Shown here: in pieces, positions 17,577 through 28,931 of the stretch
Layout of the letters: every line of letters starts with the position of its first letter
Numbering within the stretch: position 1 is the stretch's first letter
DNA from: Rebecca billardiae RCC1528
Lineage: Eukaryota > Haptophyta
DNA: 64,000 bases
NCBI GenBank assembly: GCA_965240325.2
Contig: OZ251235.1
Coordinates: 1,178,001 to 1,242,000, forward strand
Direction: 5' to 3'
Made by a program: the position numbers and the translations under genes
The notes under the pieces: model-generated
What the model was told of the DNA's origin: nothing
The model's database searches: none
Seen by the model: the letters and a program-made list of their open reading frames with translations, nothing else

Positions 17577-20326
17577 ATGCCGTCCCGGCGCAGCGCGCGC
17601 ACCGCGCAGCCACCGCCCGCTGACGAGGAGCCTGAGACGCCCAAGCCTCGCGCCAGCCGCAAGACCAAGGCGTCTGCTTCGCCTAATCCGCCCAACGCCG
17701 CGCCCGAGCCTCCCGCAAAGAAGGCACGGGCGAGCCGCGCTGGCAAGGGTGCTGGTGGCGCACCGACTTCGACCAACTTCATCACCGCGCCTTCGCCAGG
17801 CAGCAAGGCCAGCCTCGCAGGTAACGCACTTCCCAAGGCTACTGCGATTGCCGGCAAGTTGGACGCCGGCGTCGCCACGCTCGATCCGCCGCTCGCCGCG
17901 CGCGCGTCTCTGCACACGGGCGCTGACTCGCTCGTGCGCGACGCACGGCTCGCGCTTGTCGAGCCCGCGAAGAAGAAGGACAAGTATTACGTGCTGCAGT
18001 TGATAGAGGATAACCAGACGTCGAGCAAGCGCTTCCACGTCTTTTGGCGACGGGGCCGCACGGGCACCGCCGGGCAGTGCAAGCTCGACGGCCCGATGAG
18101 CGCTTCCAGCGCGGAGGCGCGTTTCGACAAGCTCTTCACCGCCAAGACGGGCTACCCGTGGGGCACGCCACTGCCGCAGCTCGGCGGGCACTACGCGCAC
18201 CTGCACGCGCCCGCGGCCCCGCCGCCGGCGAGCAGCGCGGCGCAGCCGATGCGCTGGCAGTACTGGCTGACTGCCGACCCGCTCGGCAAGCCGGATGGTT
18301 GGTACGACTACGACGACGCCAACTCGGCCCAGGTGCGGGTGCGCTCTTCCGCCGCATGAGATCGGGCCCTGGCCACTGCGCCGATCTGGCGCAATGCGTA
18401 CCTTTCCCACATCCGCTCCGCGCGCGTAATCGTCTGCACGTGTGCTCACTGCGTGTTATGAACGTGCGCGCGCGCACGCCATTGCCCATGCATGCATGCA
18501 TGCGCGCGCGCTGCGCATGCATGCGCACGCTCGGGTGCGCCGCACGCGCTTTTGGGCAGGTGGAGCAGCTGTGGCTTGTGCTGCAGACCAACCCAAGCGT
18601 GAGCGAGCGCTTCGTCACATCGGACACGTCGGGCTACTCGTATTGCGTCGACCTTGCCGCGCTCACGCAGAGGAACACGACGTCGCACATGACGCGGCAG
18701 ATCCGACGCACCGCGCCTCCGCTGCCGGCGGGCCATGCGCCGACGCCGACGCGGACGCCGGCGTCGAGCGTCGCGCCCACGCCCCCGCGCGCTGCGCCCG
18801 TGGCGAGCCTCGCGCGTCAGGCGGACGTGCTCGGTGACCCGTGCATCCGCGGCGGGCGCGTGGTGGATGAGTGCGACGCTCTTCTCAACCAGACCGACAT
18901 CGCCAACAACAACAACAAGTTCATCCGCGCGCAGGTGGTGCGCACGGCGGCGGGCTGCTTCTTCCATCGGCGTTGGGGCCGGGTGGGCGAGAACGGCCAG
19001 TTCAAGACCGAAGGGCCAATGCTCGACGAGGAAGGCGTGCGCAAGTTCACGTTGTACTTTCGCACCAAGACGGGCTGGGCGTGGGACGAGCGGCAGACCG
19101 CGCCGGCGACGCCGCGCAAGGGCAAGTACAGCCTCGTGGACATGGAGGGCGACGAGGCGGCGGCGCGACGGCAGCTCGCGTCGACCGGCGCGCCAGCGAG
19201 CGCGCCAGGCGCCGCGGCGCCGCGCGCGCCGCGCACGCTGCCGTGCGCCCTCGCGCCGGCCACGCTCGGGCTGATCGAGCTGATCTTCGAGCGCGAGACC
19301 TTTGAGAGCGCGATGAGCGCGCTCGAGATCGACCCGGCGCGGCTGCCGCTCGGCGCGCTGTCGCACGCGCAGCTCGAGAAGGGCGAGCGTGCGCTCGAGG
19401 CCGTGGAGGCGGCGATCGCGCGCCGCGCGCCGGCCGCCGAGCTCGAGGACCTCTCCGCCGCGTTCTACACGTGCGTCCCGCACGCCTTCGGCCGCGCGCG
19501 CCCACCGGCGCTGCGCACGCAACCAGCAGTGGCTGCCAAGTTTGAGCTGCTCAACGTGCTGCGCGACATCGACGAGGGCAACCGGATGGCCGAGGCGGCG
19601 GCGAAGGCGTCCGCCGCCGCGGCCGCCTCCGGCGCGCGCGCCACCGTCGCGCACCCCGCCGACGACAAGTACGCGACCCTGGCGTGCACGCTCGAGCCGC
19701 TCGCCGGCTCGGACCCCGAGCTCGCGCTCATCCGTCAGTACGTCTCGGCGACTGGCCCAAAGGGCCCGGTGCTGCTCTCGGCGTGGCGCGCCGAGCGGCA
19801 CGGCGAGGCGGAGCGCTTCCGTGCGTACGACCAGCTCGCCAATCGCCGGCTGCTCTGGCACGGCACGAACGTCGCCGTCGTCGCCGCCATCCTCAAGTCG
19901 GGCCTGCGCATCATGCCGCACTCGGGCGGCCGAGTCGGCCGCGGCATCTACCTCGCAGACATGCAGGAGAAGTCCGCATCGTACGTGCGCGCGGTGCCCG
20001 CGCGGCAGGGGAGCGGGCAGCGGGCGATCATGTTCCTCGTCGAGGCTGCGCTCGGCGCGCAGCACGAGGTCACGCGCGACGGGCCGCACGCCTCGGGGCT
20101 GAGCGCCGCGCCGAGTGGCTTCGACTCCGTGCTCGCGCGCGGCACGCACGCGCCCGACGCCGCCTTTGACCAGTCGCTCTCGCTCGACGGCCGCGAGGTC
20201 CAGGTGCCGCAGGGCCCTGTGCGCGCGACGGGCGTGGCGTCGAGCTTCCAGCACAACGAGTTCCTCGTCTACAACGAGGGGCAGCATCGCATTCGCTACG
20301 TGCTGCTCTTCGATTGGGGCCACTGA
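17577..20326 (+). CDS. poly(ADP-ribose) polymerase with WGR-WWE-WGR architecture
   Basis: Exons 17577-18332 and 18560-20326; 840 aa; intron 227 nt, phase 0. Transfers ADP-ribose from NAD+ to proteins and DNA ends, usually at breaks. Lys/Pro-rich N-terminus (NLS-like). WGR domain about residues 130-197 (FHVFWRRGRTG). WWE domain about 224-310, spanning the intron (MRWQYWLTADPLGKPDGWYDY ... YCVDL). Second WGR about 344-430 (FHRRWGRVGENGQ). Then the helical regulatory domain and the catalytic domain, with the H-Y-E triad in LLWHGT (His about 686), GRGIYLADMQEKS (Tyr about 713) and NEFLVYN (Glu about 819). Glu supports polymerising activity. No zinc fingers or BRCT were seen. Confidence 0.92.
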
Positions 20327-20595
20327 TGAGCTGCAGCTGCTGGCCAGCTGGGACCACTGTCGGCTGCCAGCTGGTCGTGGGCCTCGCTGCTCGCAGTGGG
20401 CCGGCACAGTGGGGGCAGGCTGCGCCGCGGCGCCGCCGCCATCATTCATCATTGGCAGCAATGCATGATGTTGAAGACTGTTACTTAGCAGAATCTTGAC
20501 GACTTGAGTGAGACACAATTGAGCAGCATCAGTGCGACCAACGCGCGCAGCACGACTGGCGCTGTCTCAGCCATTGATGGCGGTTCGGAACGAAG

Positions 20596-21393
20596 TTACG
20601 AACCGCCACCGAGCTGCATTGCCCTGCGGGCAAAGAGGCATATGGCCCCGTGGGCCCCCTGCGCGAGGCTCACTGCGTCGTCGAGGGCATCGGCGCGAAG
20701 GCCAGCCGTGCCGCTCATGGCGAGCAGCGCTGGGAGCTGCGACTCTGCAGGCGTGGCAGGCGTGTCGCTCGGTCCGTCGGCAGCATTGTGACGCACACAT
20801 GCGATGGTGTGCACCGAGTGCGCGCACGCCTCCTCGTTGGCAGTCGGGTCAAGAAGCAGCTGCGCAGGGCAAGCAGGATCTCCTGTGGGACGGCCGCTCG
20901 ACGGTGGTGTAGCCTCCCCCTTCTTGCTCGTCGCGTCGCCCTCGGCGGGGACGATGGCCACGGTCACGGCGCTGGGCAAGCCGCGCATCGGCACGCCTGC
21001 ATCCATGAGCGCGATCGCGGTGCCGTTCACGAGTGCGGCTGCGAGCGCACCGTCGTCCTGCACGACCTGCGCAACGATGCTGATCGCCGTGCGCGGGTGC
21101 AGCGTCCTGACCACGAGCGGCTCGATCAGCCCCTGCAGCGACGCCTCGAGCTCGCGCTCGCGCACGCCTGGCACGCCAGCGCGCGGGCGCACGATCACTT
21201 CGATGGTTGCACGGTCGAGCTCCTCGCGCCGCTTCTTCACCTCGCACGGGCCGTAGACGGCGACGAGGACGGAGGTGAGGTCTTGCGAGTACCGTGCTGA
21301 GCCATCCGCCCGGCGTAGCACGCCACGCTCGCAGCGCATGGGCCTGAGGCTCGCTGGCTCTCTAGCATCGTGCCGCTTCGGCGCGGCCGCCAT
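20596..21393 (-). CDS. RRP46: exosome RNase PH-like subunit RRP46/EXOSC5
   Basis: 265 aa, single exon. The ATG at 21393 is chosen; upstream in-frame sequence has no ATG. The RNase PH fold is clear: GVLRRADGSARYSQDLTSVL, VAVYGPCEVK, EVIVRPRAGVPG, RTLHPRTAISIVAQVVQDDG and ALMDAGVPMRGL, all in RRP46 order. It is a structural subunit of the 9-member exosome ring that threads RNA to the nuclease in nucleus and cytoplasm. Oddity: a Pro/Gly/Lys-rich insertion of about 30 residues after VTVAIVP, before the final strand-helix region (HSVHTIACV). Diverges from the PEP/pyruvate-binding protein gene. Confidence 0.82.
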   Translation of the reverse strand: MAAAPKRHDAREPASLRPMRCERGVLRRADGSARYSQDLTSVLVAVYGPCEVKKRREELDRATIEVIVRPRAGVPGVRERELEASLQGLIEPLVVRTLHPRTAISIVAQVVQDDGALAAALVNGTAIALMDAGVPMRGLPSAVTVAIVPAEGDATSKKGEATPPSSGRPTGDPACPAQLLLDPTANEEACAHSVHTIACVRHNAADGPSDTPATPAESQLPALLAMSGTAGLRADALDDAVSLAQGAHGAICLFARRAMQLGGGS

Positions 21394-21667
21394 GCTTACC
21401 GCCGGCCAGAGCAACGTGGCTGTGTCCGGGCGGCAGATTTCTGCTATTGAGAAACTTTTCTCAGGGCCGCTCGGTGGCCGGTGGCCGGTTGGCCGGGACG
21501 GCCCGCCAGTTGTGCCGGAACATCACCAACTACGAACGGGCAAACATCAGTCACAGAGCAAGCTTGATGACGCAAAGGCCGAAACCCCGTGCGGCCGGGG
21601 ATTTCGTTCGGCGGTCCTCCATCGCGGTTCTCGGCCCCGAGATCGGCGCGTCTCGCCGGCCGCCACC
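21394..21667. promoter_or_regulatory. bidirectional promoter region (RRP46 / PPDK-like)
   Basis: 274 bp between divergent starts. The plus-strand start has a strong Kozak context (gccaccATG). Confidence 0.45.
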
Positions 21668-24600
21668 ATGTGGATGTGGCGTGGCCTGCGGGCGGGGACC
21701 GGGGCCGCGCGCGGCGCTGTGCCGCCGCTCGCGCGCTCCCCGGTGCTCCGCTCGCTGTCCTCCACCGTCGCCCGGACGGTGAAGCTGCCGCAGCAGCTCG
21801 ACACCATCCTCGCGGAGTTCCGCGAGTCGAAGTCGCTCGCCAAGGCGACCAAGTCGCGGCCTGAGCTGATGGTGCGGGCAGAGGCGCGGCGCGGGCGCGC
21901 GTGAGCGGCGTGCGCGCTCTGCTGCAACCCCCCCCACCCCCCTCGTCGGGGAGGCGAGGGCCCCTCGTGCTCGCCGCCCATTGGCTGCGTGGCGCGTGGC
22001 GGCCAGGGGCGGCGCCGTCGATTGCGCGCCTCGGCTCGCACGGCGTGCGGCGCGTTGCTGACGTCCCGCCGCGCGTCGCGCGCACCCCGCCTCGCGCGCC
22101 CCGCCGCGCCGCGCAGAAAGTGCGCGTGCAGCGCGTGCTGCTGCTCTGCTCCGACTACGACTCGTACACGTTCGAGGAGGACGGCATGCTGGGAGAGCTG
22201 ATGCACTCCGAGTACGCGCAGCAGAACCTGCGCAAGCCGCCGGTGATCGAGCGGGTGACGTCGGTGGAGCACGCGATGGAGATGCTCCAGACGCAGGAGT
22301 TCGACCTGCTCATCTCGCTGCTGCGCACGCAGGGCGAGAGCCTCAACCTCGAGTCGTTTGTTGAGGCGGTCAAGAAGCACGACCCGAAGATTCCCATCCT
22401 GCTGCTCGCGCTCAACCCGTCGGAGCTGCTCTCGCTCGACTCGCGGGTGGATGAGTCGCTCCGCTTCAACGTCGACAAGCGGCTCACATGGGAGGCCGGC
22501 GGCGAGTCCGCGACTGCGACCACGGAGGCGAACGCGCTCGCGCAGTCGTGGCTGTGGCCGTTCCTGTGGCAGGGCAATCTCTCGCTCTTCACCGCCATGT
22601 TCAAGGCGGTGGAGGACCGGCTGAACGCGGTGGCGGACGTGAAGGTTGGGGCGCAGGTGATCCTGCTCGTCGAGGACAACGTCAAGTTCTACTCGATGTA
22701 CATGCCCATGGTCTACGCCGAGCTCATCAAGCAGTCGGCCGCGCTCGAGGACGAGAGCATGACACAGGCGGAGCGGCTGAACCGGATGCAGTCGCGCCCC
22801 AAGGTGCTGCTCTGCACCAACTACGAGGAGGCGGTGGACATCTTCGGGCGGTACAAGGACCAGACGATGGCGATCATCTCCGACGTCGCCTTCTTCCGCG
22901 GCGGCCAGTGGGACGCCGACGCCGGCCTCCACTTCATCAAGCACGTGAAGGAGCAGCGCCCAGACGTCGAGGTGCTGATGCAGTCGAGCGAGGAGCTGAT
23001 GCGCGAGCAGGCGGCCGAGCTCGACGTGGCGTTCCTGCACAAGAGCTCGCCCTCGCTGCACCTCGAGCTGCGCAACTTCTTCCGGAGGACGCTGCTCTTC
23101 GGCCCGCTCAGGTTCACCTCCGAGTCCGGCGCGGTGGTTGCCGAGGTGCGCACACGCGCCGCGCCCGCGACGACCTTGCGCGCTCGGCCGCCGCGCCGCG
23201 CACGCCGCCGCCGCCGCCGCCGCCGCGGGAGAAGCGAGGGCGAGGGAGTGAGCGAGGCGGAGGGCGCGCGGCAGCGCACTGGAGCGGCGCGACCCTCGGG
23301 CCGCGAGGCTGCACGCGCCCTCGCGCGGGCGCGGGCGCGCATCTGGGCCCTGCCCGGGCTCGCGCCGTGCTGCGCGCGCGCGCGGCTGCTTGGTGTCGGG
23401 GCCGCGGCCAGCCAGCCGCCTGGCGAGGCGCGCCGCCCGCTCACGCGGCCGCGCGCGCGCGCGCGCACACACGCTGCCGCCGTCGCGCCGCGCCCGCAGG
23501 CGAGCAACATCACGCAGCTGATGAAGGTGTACGCCAACCTGCCCGAGGACGTGATCGACCGCACGGCGCGCACCAACACGCTCTCGAAGTGGTTCCGCGC
23601 GCGCGCCGAGCCCGCGCTCGCCACGCACTTCACCGCGTCGCGCTACCCAGACGACTTTCTGCCTCACTACGCCGGCGCGGGGTTCAAGTCGGAGAAGGAG
23701 ATGCTGCGGCACTGGGTGATCACCTCGATGTTCTCGCTGCGCAACCGGCTCACCGGCGCGGTCTCCGACGCGTCCGAGTCCGACGCGATGACCCCGATCG
23801 TGCGCGTGGGCAAGGGGTCGCTCGGAGGCAAGGGCCGCGGCTTCCGGCTGCTGCACAATTTGATGGACGCCTTCGACATTCAGACGGCGCTGATGCCGCA
23901 GGTGAAGCTGGAGGTGCCGCAGTGCCTGATCCTCGCGACGGACGTGTTCGACCGGTTCATCGAGTCCAACGAGCTCATCGGCACCGTCATGACCTCGCAC
24001 TCCGACGACGAGATCCAGTCGCTCTTCGACGCGGCGACGCTGCCGGTCGACGCGATGGACGCGCTCAAAAAGTATGCGGAGCGCACGGGCACGCCCATCG
24101 CGGTGCGCTCGTCGTCGCTGTTCGAGGACGCGTTCCAGCAGCCGTTCGCCGGGGTGTACGAGTCGTACATGCTGAGCAACACCGAGGGCGGCATCCCCGA
24201 GCGCGTCAACGCGCTTGCATCCGCCGTCAAGCGCGTGTACGCGTCGGTCTTCTCGCTCGAGGCTCGGCGTTACGCAGAGGCGTCTCGGCTCACGGTCGCC
24301 AACGAGAAGATGGCCGTGATCATCCAGGCGATCGCGGGGAAGGAGCACTCGGCGGGCGTGTTCTCGCCGTCGCTGGCGGGCGTGGCCAACGCGATTGACT
24401 TCTACCCGCGGCCGCACACCACCACCGACGACGGCTGCGCCACCATGTCGTACGGCTTCGGCTCGTCGGTCGTCGACGGCAACTCGGCGCTCACCTGGTC
24501 GCTCGGCGACCCGTCGTACACCGTCGGCAGCCCGAGCGATTTCATGGTGCTCAGCCTCGGGGACGGCGTGGGCGTGAACACGGGGGGCGTGGTGGTGAGC

Positions 24601-25993
24601 GACTCCGCGCTCAACAAGGTCGGCGCCTCGCAGCTCGGCGCCTTCGGCCTGATGAAGACCGTCGCGAGCTCGAAGCACGCGCCGATCGTCGAGCTGCAGA
24701 CCAAGGACGCGCACGGCCAGCAAGTCGTGTTTACGCACCGCTCGACGCCGCACGAGCCCGCGCCGCACGCGCCGCCGGCGGAGCTGACCGAGCTGACGCT
24801 GCAGCAGGTGGTGCGCGGCGACGCGTTCCCGCTCTCGCCCGCGCTCTCCTTCTTCCTCCAGCTCGGCACCGCCGCGCTCGCGTGCCCCGTCGAGGTCGAG
24901 TTTGCGATCAACCTGCGCAAGTCGATTCACGAGGTGCACGAGCTGCACATCTTGCAGATCCGGCCGATGCCGCAGCTCATCTCGGACTCCAAGTCGACCA
25001 AGGCGCTGCGCTTCTCGTACCTCCCCTCCACGCAGCACGCCTTCGTCACCTCCAAGCACGCCCTCGGCCACGGCCGCTTCAACAACATCACCGACGTCAT
25101 CTACGTCTCCCCGGACGCCTTCACGCCCGAGAACTCGGACGAGATCGCGCGCGAGATCGGCGAGCTGAACGCGGTGCTGCGCAAGAAGGGGAAGAAGTAC
25201 ATGCTCGTCGGGCCGGGGCGGTGGGGCACGCGGGACAAGGCGCGCGGCATCCCGGTGAACTGGAGCCAGGTGCGCCGCGCCGCACCGCGCATGCGCACGC
25301 CGCGCACGCGCGCGCCGCCCCGCACACCGCGCCGCGTGCGCGCGCCGCCGCGCGCCGCGCACTCGCCTCGCGCGTTGCGCGTCGCGCGCCAACTCTCTCT
25401 CCGCTCACGTCGGCCCCCGCCCCCGCGCGCGGCGCGTCGCCCCGCCGCGCGCGCAGATCGACGCGTCGCAGTTCATCATCGAGACGTCGCTCTCGTCCGC
25501 GTCCGGCGGCACCGCCGTGCCGCCCTCGCAGGGCGCGCACTTCTTCCAGAACATCATGTCGTTCGGGCTCGGGTACATGACGGTGGACCAGCGCGACGCC
25601 TCAAAGGAGGAGGACATCGACTACGCGTGGCTCGACGCACAAGAGAAGGTGGGCCGCCGCCGCGAGCCCCGCGCGCGCCCGGCGGCGCGCGCCTCGCGGC
25701 GCTGCCGCCGCTCCGGACTGACACGCCCGCGCGCGCTTGCGCGCGTGCCGCCGCCGCGCGACCGTTCCTTCTTTGATGTCTTTTTTCTTTTCCGCGCTCA
25801 GGTGTCGCACTCGGCGGAGCTGCCGGCGCTGCGCTACGTGCAGCACGTCACGCTGCCCGAGGAGCTCGAGGTCGTGTGCGACGGCCTCTCGCGCCGCGGC
25901 GTCATCATGAAGCCGGGCAAGCCCTTCGACACGTACGTCGCGCAGGTCGACGCCATGATGGCTATCACTTCGGAGAGCGGCGGGATGAACTGA
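21668..25993 (+). CDS. receiver-like plus PEP/pyruvate-binding (PPDK N-terminal) protein, organelle-targeted
   Basis: Five exons: 21668-21871, 22117-23145, 23500-25269, 25457-25648, 25802-25993; 1128 aa. Exon 1 encodes a basic, Ser/Arg/Leu-rich presequence (mitochondrial-like). Two response-regulator-like folds follow: residues about 70-240 (RVLLLCSDYDSY, no phospho-acceptor) and about 250-400 (LLVEDN, then ISDVAFFRGG with an Asp at the receiver position near 323). The ATP-grasp domain of PEP synthase/pyruvate phosphate dikinase starts near 518 (GSLGGKGRGF) and has PIAVRSSSLFEDAFQQPFAG near 609. A C-terminal module, LVGPGRWGTRDKARGIPVNW ... GAHFFQN, completes it. The phosphohistidine and TIM-barrel domains of real PEP synthase are absent, so it is probably not a dikinase. 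Similar layouts are known in Bacteroidetes. Function unknown. Confidence 0.8.
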
Positions 25994-26781
25994 ATGAGCC
26001 GCGCGCACGAGCGCGCGGCCGCGCACCGTGCGCAGCCGCGCGCCGCGCCTCGTGCTCGCAGCTGCTCGGCTGGCGCCGAGCACACCCAGTGGCGACAGGT
26101 CGCGCGGCCACCTCCGGCTCCGGGCGTACCCTGGCAACTTGCGGCATGTGGCATCGACGCGCGCGCACCATGGGCGGTGCACGCCCGGCCGCCGTGAGTC
26201 ATCCCTGCTGGAAGCTTATTGCGGCAGCACCTGACACCTGTCGTCGCCCGACGCTCACTACGCTGCCGGGCCTCGCGTGCACGTGTGACTGCCGACGATG
26301 CGTACGCATTATCATGGCGCTCGTCATGCAGCAGGCTTCAACTACGGACGCGCATAACTCGCGTAGTCATATTATAATATATATTATATATATAATATAT
26401 TAGCATACAGCTAGCTACTAGCTAGACTCCTAAGACTTAGCAGAGAATTCAGCAGTCGTCTCAGTAGAGTTAGACAGTAGACAGTAGTAGTATCACGGCT
26501 GTCCGCGACCGCGGGTCCGGCGCGCTATATATGATCGGCTACGCCGATCTTCGGGTAGTGAACAACGAAGTTGAGGGCGCACGGCCCTATGTACAGAATA
26601 TCACAGTTGCATAAACTCACAATCACAGCATGCCTACCAGAATACGTGTAACCGTACTCGCGGTTGTACTTGTAGTCGGCGTCGCGAGTTCACCAATGAC
26701 CGAGCAGGCAGCCAATACACGGCACGATTAGGCCCGCGACCAGCCTCGTGAGCGCGACCGAGCCAGAGGTGGTCGGCGGCA

Positions 26782-27270
26782 TCGAACCCCACCGCGCTCG
26801 CTCGTCGAGCTGCGCACGGGTATCGGTGCGCGCGCGCCAACGCGGCGCGCCGTGCTCGCGCCCGGCGGCTGCACTGAGTGCACACCTGCCGTCGCGCGCG
26901 CACGGGCGCGTGATGGACCGAGGAGGTCGCGCGAGCATGCACGATGTGTCTGGATGGAGCGTGTAGTAGGTGTAGGCTGCGCTCCGCACGCGCTCCACCC
27001 CGATGCACCGCGTCTCTCCATACGCGTCGAAACACACCGCGCTCGCTCGTCGAGCTGCGCACGGGTATCGGTGCGCGCGCGCCAACGCGGCGCGCCGTGC
27101 TCGCTCGCGCCCGGCAGCTGCCGAAACCTGCTCGCGCGCGCACGCGCGCGTGATGGACCGAGGAGGTCGCGCGAGCATGCGCGATGTGTCTGGATGGAGC
27201 GTGTAGTAGGTGTAGGCTGCGCTCCGCACGCGCTCCGCCACCGTGCACCGCGCTGCCCCTCGTCCACGCG
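26782..27270 (+). repeat. imperfect tandem duplication, period about 245 bp
   Basis: The block starting near ACCGCGCTCGCTCGTCGAGC at 26791 recurs at 27036. It includes GATGGACCGAGGAGGTCGCG and the run to GGCTGCGCTCCGCACGCGCT, with small substitutions and indels. Outer borders are approximate. Confidence 0.85.
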
Positions 27271-28262
27271 GTCACCGCCGAGCCCGAATTCTGAACGCGT
27301 GCGTGAGCCCCCCGGAGCGCGCCTCCGAGCAGCAGTCGCAGCCATCGTGTCGAAGGCGTGGCGAGAGGAAGATGGCAAGTAGCGCGATGATGCACCATCT
27401 CGTCGCGCCCACGGGCAGCGCGCGGTGCGCGCCTTCGCGCCTCGAGCAGGCTGCCGAGCCGAGCCGTGCCGGCCTGCCGCGCTCGATGCGCGCGTCGAGT
27501 CGCGCGTCCACCACCGTGATGAGCACGGATGAGCGCGCGCAGCCGTGTCGTAGTTCAGGTGGGGTCCCCCGATCGCACGCACCACCGCGCCGCCACGTCT
27601 GCACCCGCCTTGTGGCACCACGCGGGGGCACGCGCCGGGCCGCGCAGGCAGCACAGCAAGCACGGCTCGACCGGCAAACGGTCAGCGCGCGGCGAGGGTG
27701 GAGTCCGGTGAGGGGCGACCGGGGTGTCCGGCGCGACGGAGGTGGTCCACGCCGTGGTCGCCGACGCGTTCCTCACCACCTCCGAGGCCGTGGTGGCCGC
27801 CCGGGAGAAGGAATGCTCCCCGTCGCACCGCGCCTGTGCAGTGCAGCACCCCGCATTGCCAACCGCAAGAAACGAGCCGTGCCTCTTCGGCCTTGGGCCG
27901 TGCGTGCCTCTTCGACGTCCAAATCACGTTTCAGTTGAAGATCTCTTGATTCTAGTCACCGATAAAATGTTAACCAAGTGTGCACGTTAATAATAGTAAA
28001 CTGTACTTTACTTCGCGGGCCACCCGGCACCCAGTGCGCACCCACTTGGGTATTTTGAGCGCCTTCCGGCTTTAAAAGATATTACCCATGTATGAATCAA
28101 GGGTAATCAAGGGGCTTTTAACAAGGGGCTTAACGAGTTAACGGCCTTAACCTGATGATATCCGCCACTGAGAAGCGACGGTTCATGAATCATGACTTCA
28201 GATGCCGGCATAATGATTCTTTACTTCAAGCGACATAAAATCTGACTCAACCTCTCTTTTCT

Positions 28263-28385
28263 ATGGTTGGCGAGCTGTTTCAGGCTCTTACAATTCAGGC
28301 ATCTTACTATGACGGAATGTTCGAACACACGGCTGGTGTTATGTGCTATTCCACCCGGCATTCCCCTAAGTGTTACTATCGTTAA
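28263..28385 (+). CDS. short hypothetical ORF in AT-richer island
   Basis: ATG GTT GGC GAG ... TAA, 40 aa, with ordinary amino-acid composition (MVGELFQALTIQASYYDGMF...), unlike the Arg/Ala-rich shadows elsewhere. An in-frame stop lies just upstream at 28236. It could be a fragment of a degraded gene from different-composition DNA. Not recognised. Confidence 0.2.
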   Translation: MVGELFQALTIQASYYDGMFEHTAGVMCYSTRHSPKCYYR

Positions 28386-28503
28386 AATTAAGGGGCAGTA
28401 CAAACGCAATCATTGCGGCAGCGATATCCACTCATACGCGGTGGCCACCTACCGAAAAATCCCCAAAATCCTGCGCGCATCCTCTTTTTGATTTTGCGGA
28501 GCA

Positions 28504-28565
28504 CGTGCGCCGCCCCCCCCGGCTTTCGCTCACGCTCAGACCTTTCGGGGGGGGCGTGCGCCATG
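28504..28565 (-). repeat. 62-bp dispersed element with C8/G8 arms, copy 2 (inverted)
   Basis: Reverse complement of 1115-1176 with one mismatch. It sits at the edge of the AT-richer island. Confidence 0.8.
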
Positions 28566-28931
28566 ATGTAGGACTACTCTTCGCTGCTCGATAATCGATT
28601 GATATGTCCGTCGTGACCGCGTAATCCGTATGAGCCGCGCTGAACTGCTGCCGGAGCAACTGGGCACTGGCACTGCCGGTGCCACGACGACGACTGCTCG
28701 ACCGGGCCCGTGGTCGGGCGCCCGGGCCCCGGGCGGGGCCTGCTGCTTGAACGACGCGAAGCGCATCGTCATATGCATCACTGTTGTATGCGCGCGGTCA
28801 TCTGCGTGCTCGGTGGTGCACTGGTCTCTGCTCATCGTCGGCTCTGCTGCCTCTGCATGCTCGACTCGTGACTTGTGACAGGCACGAGATGTGTTTCACT
28901 CGTGACTCGAGCGCTGTCTCACACACATCGC

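Larger units (their letters stand above)
25994..28931. other. gene-poor region with tandem duplication and AT-richer island
   Basis: No recognised gene in about 2.9 kb. Contains a short AT microsatellite near 26372-26402, a roughly 245-bp tandem duplication (26782-27270), an AT-richer island (27940-28500) and the inverted C8/G8 element (28504-28565). Overlapping Arg/Ala-rich ORFs over 26634-27938 are considered spurious. Confidence 0.6.

Noticed and set aside
23146-23499. Intron 2 of the PPDK-like gene, and six other introns, are multiples of three without in-frame stops, suggesting selection for read-through
   Set aside because: By my count about 8 of 28 introns are multiples of three, close to chance, and stop codons are rare in any such GC-rich sequence. 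The translated inserts are low-complexity and break conserved domains.
28113-28500. CRISPR-like or phage-like island
   Set aside because: No regularly spaced repeats and no phage genes; the region is only compositionally different, and the host is eukaryotic.
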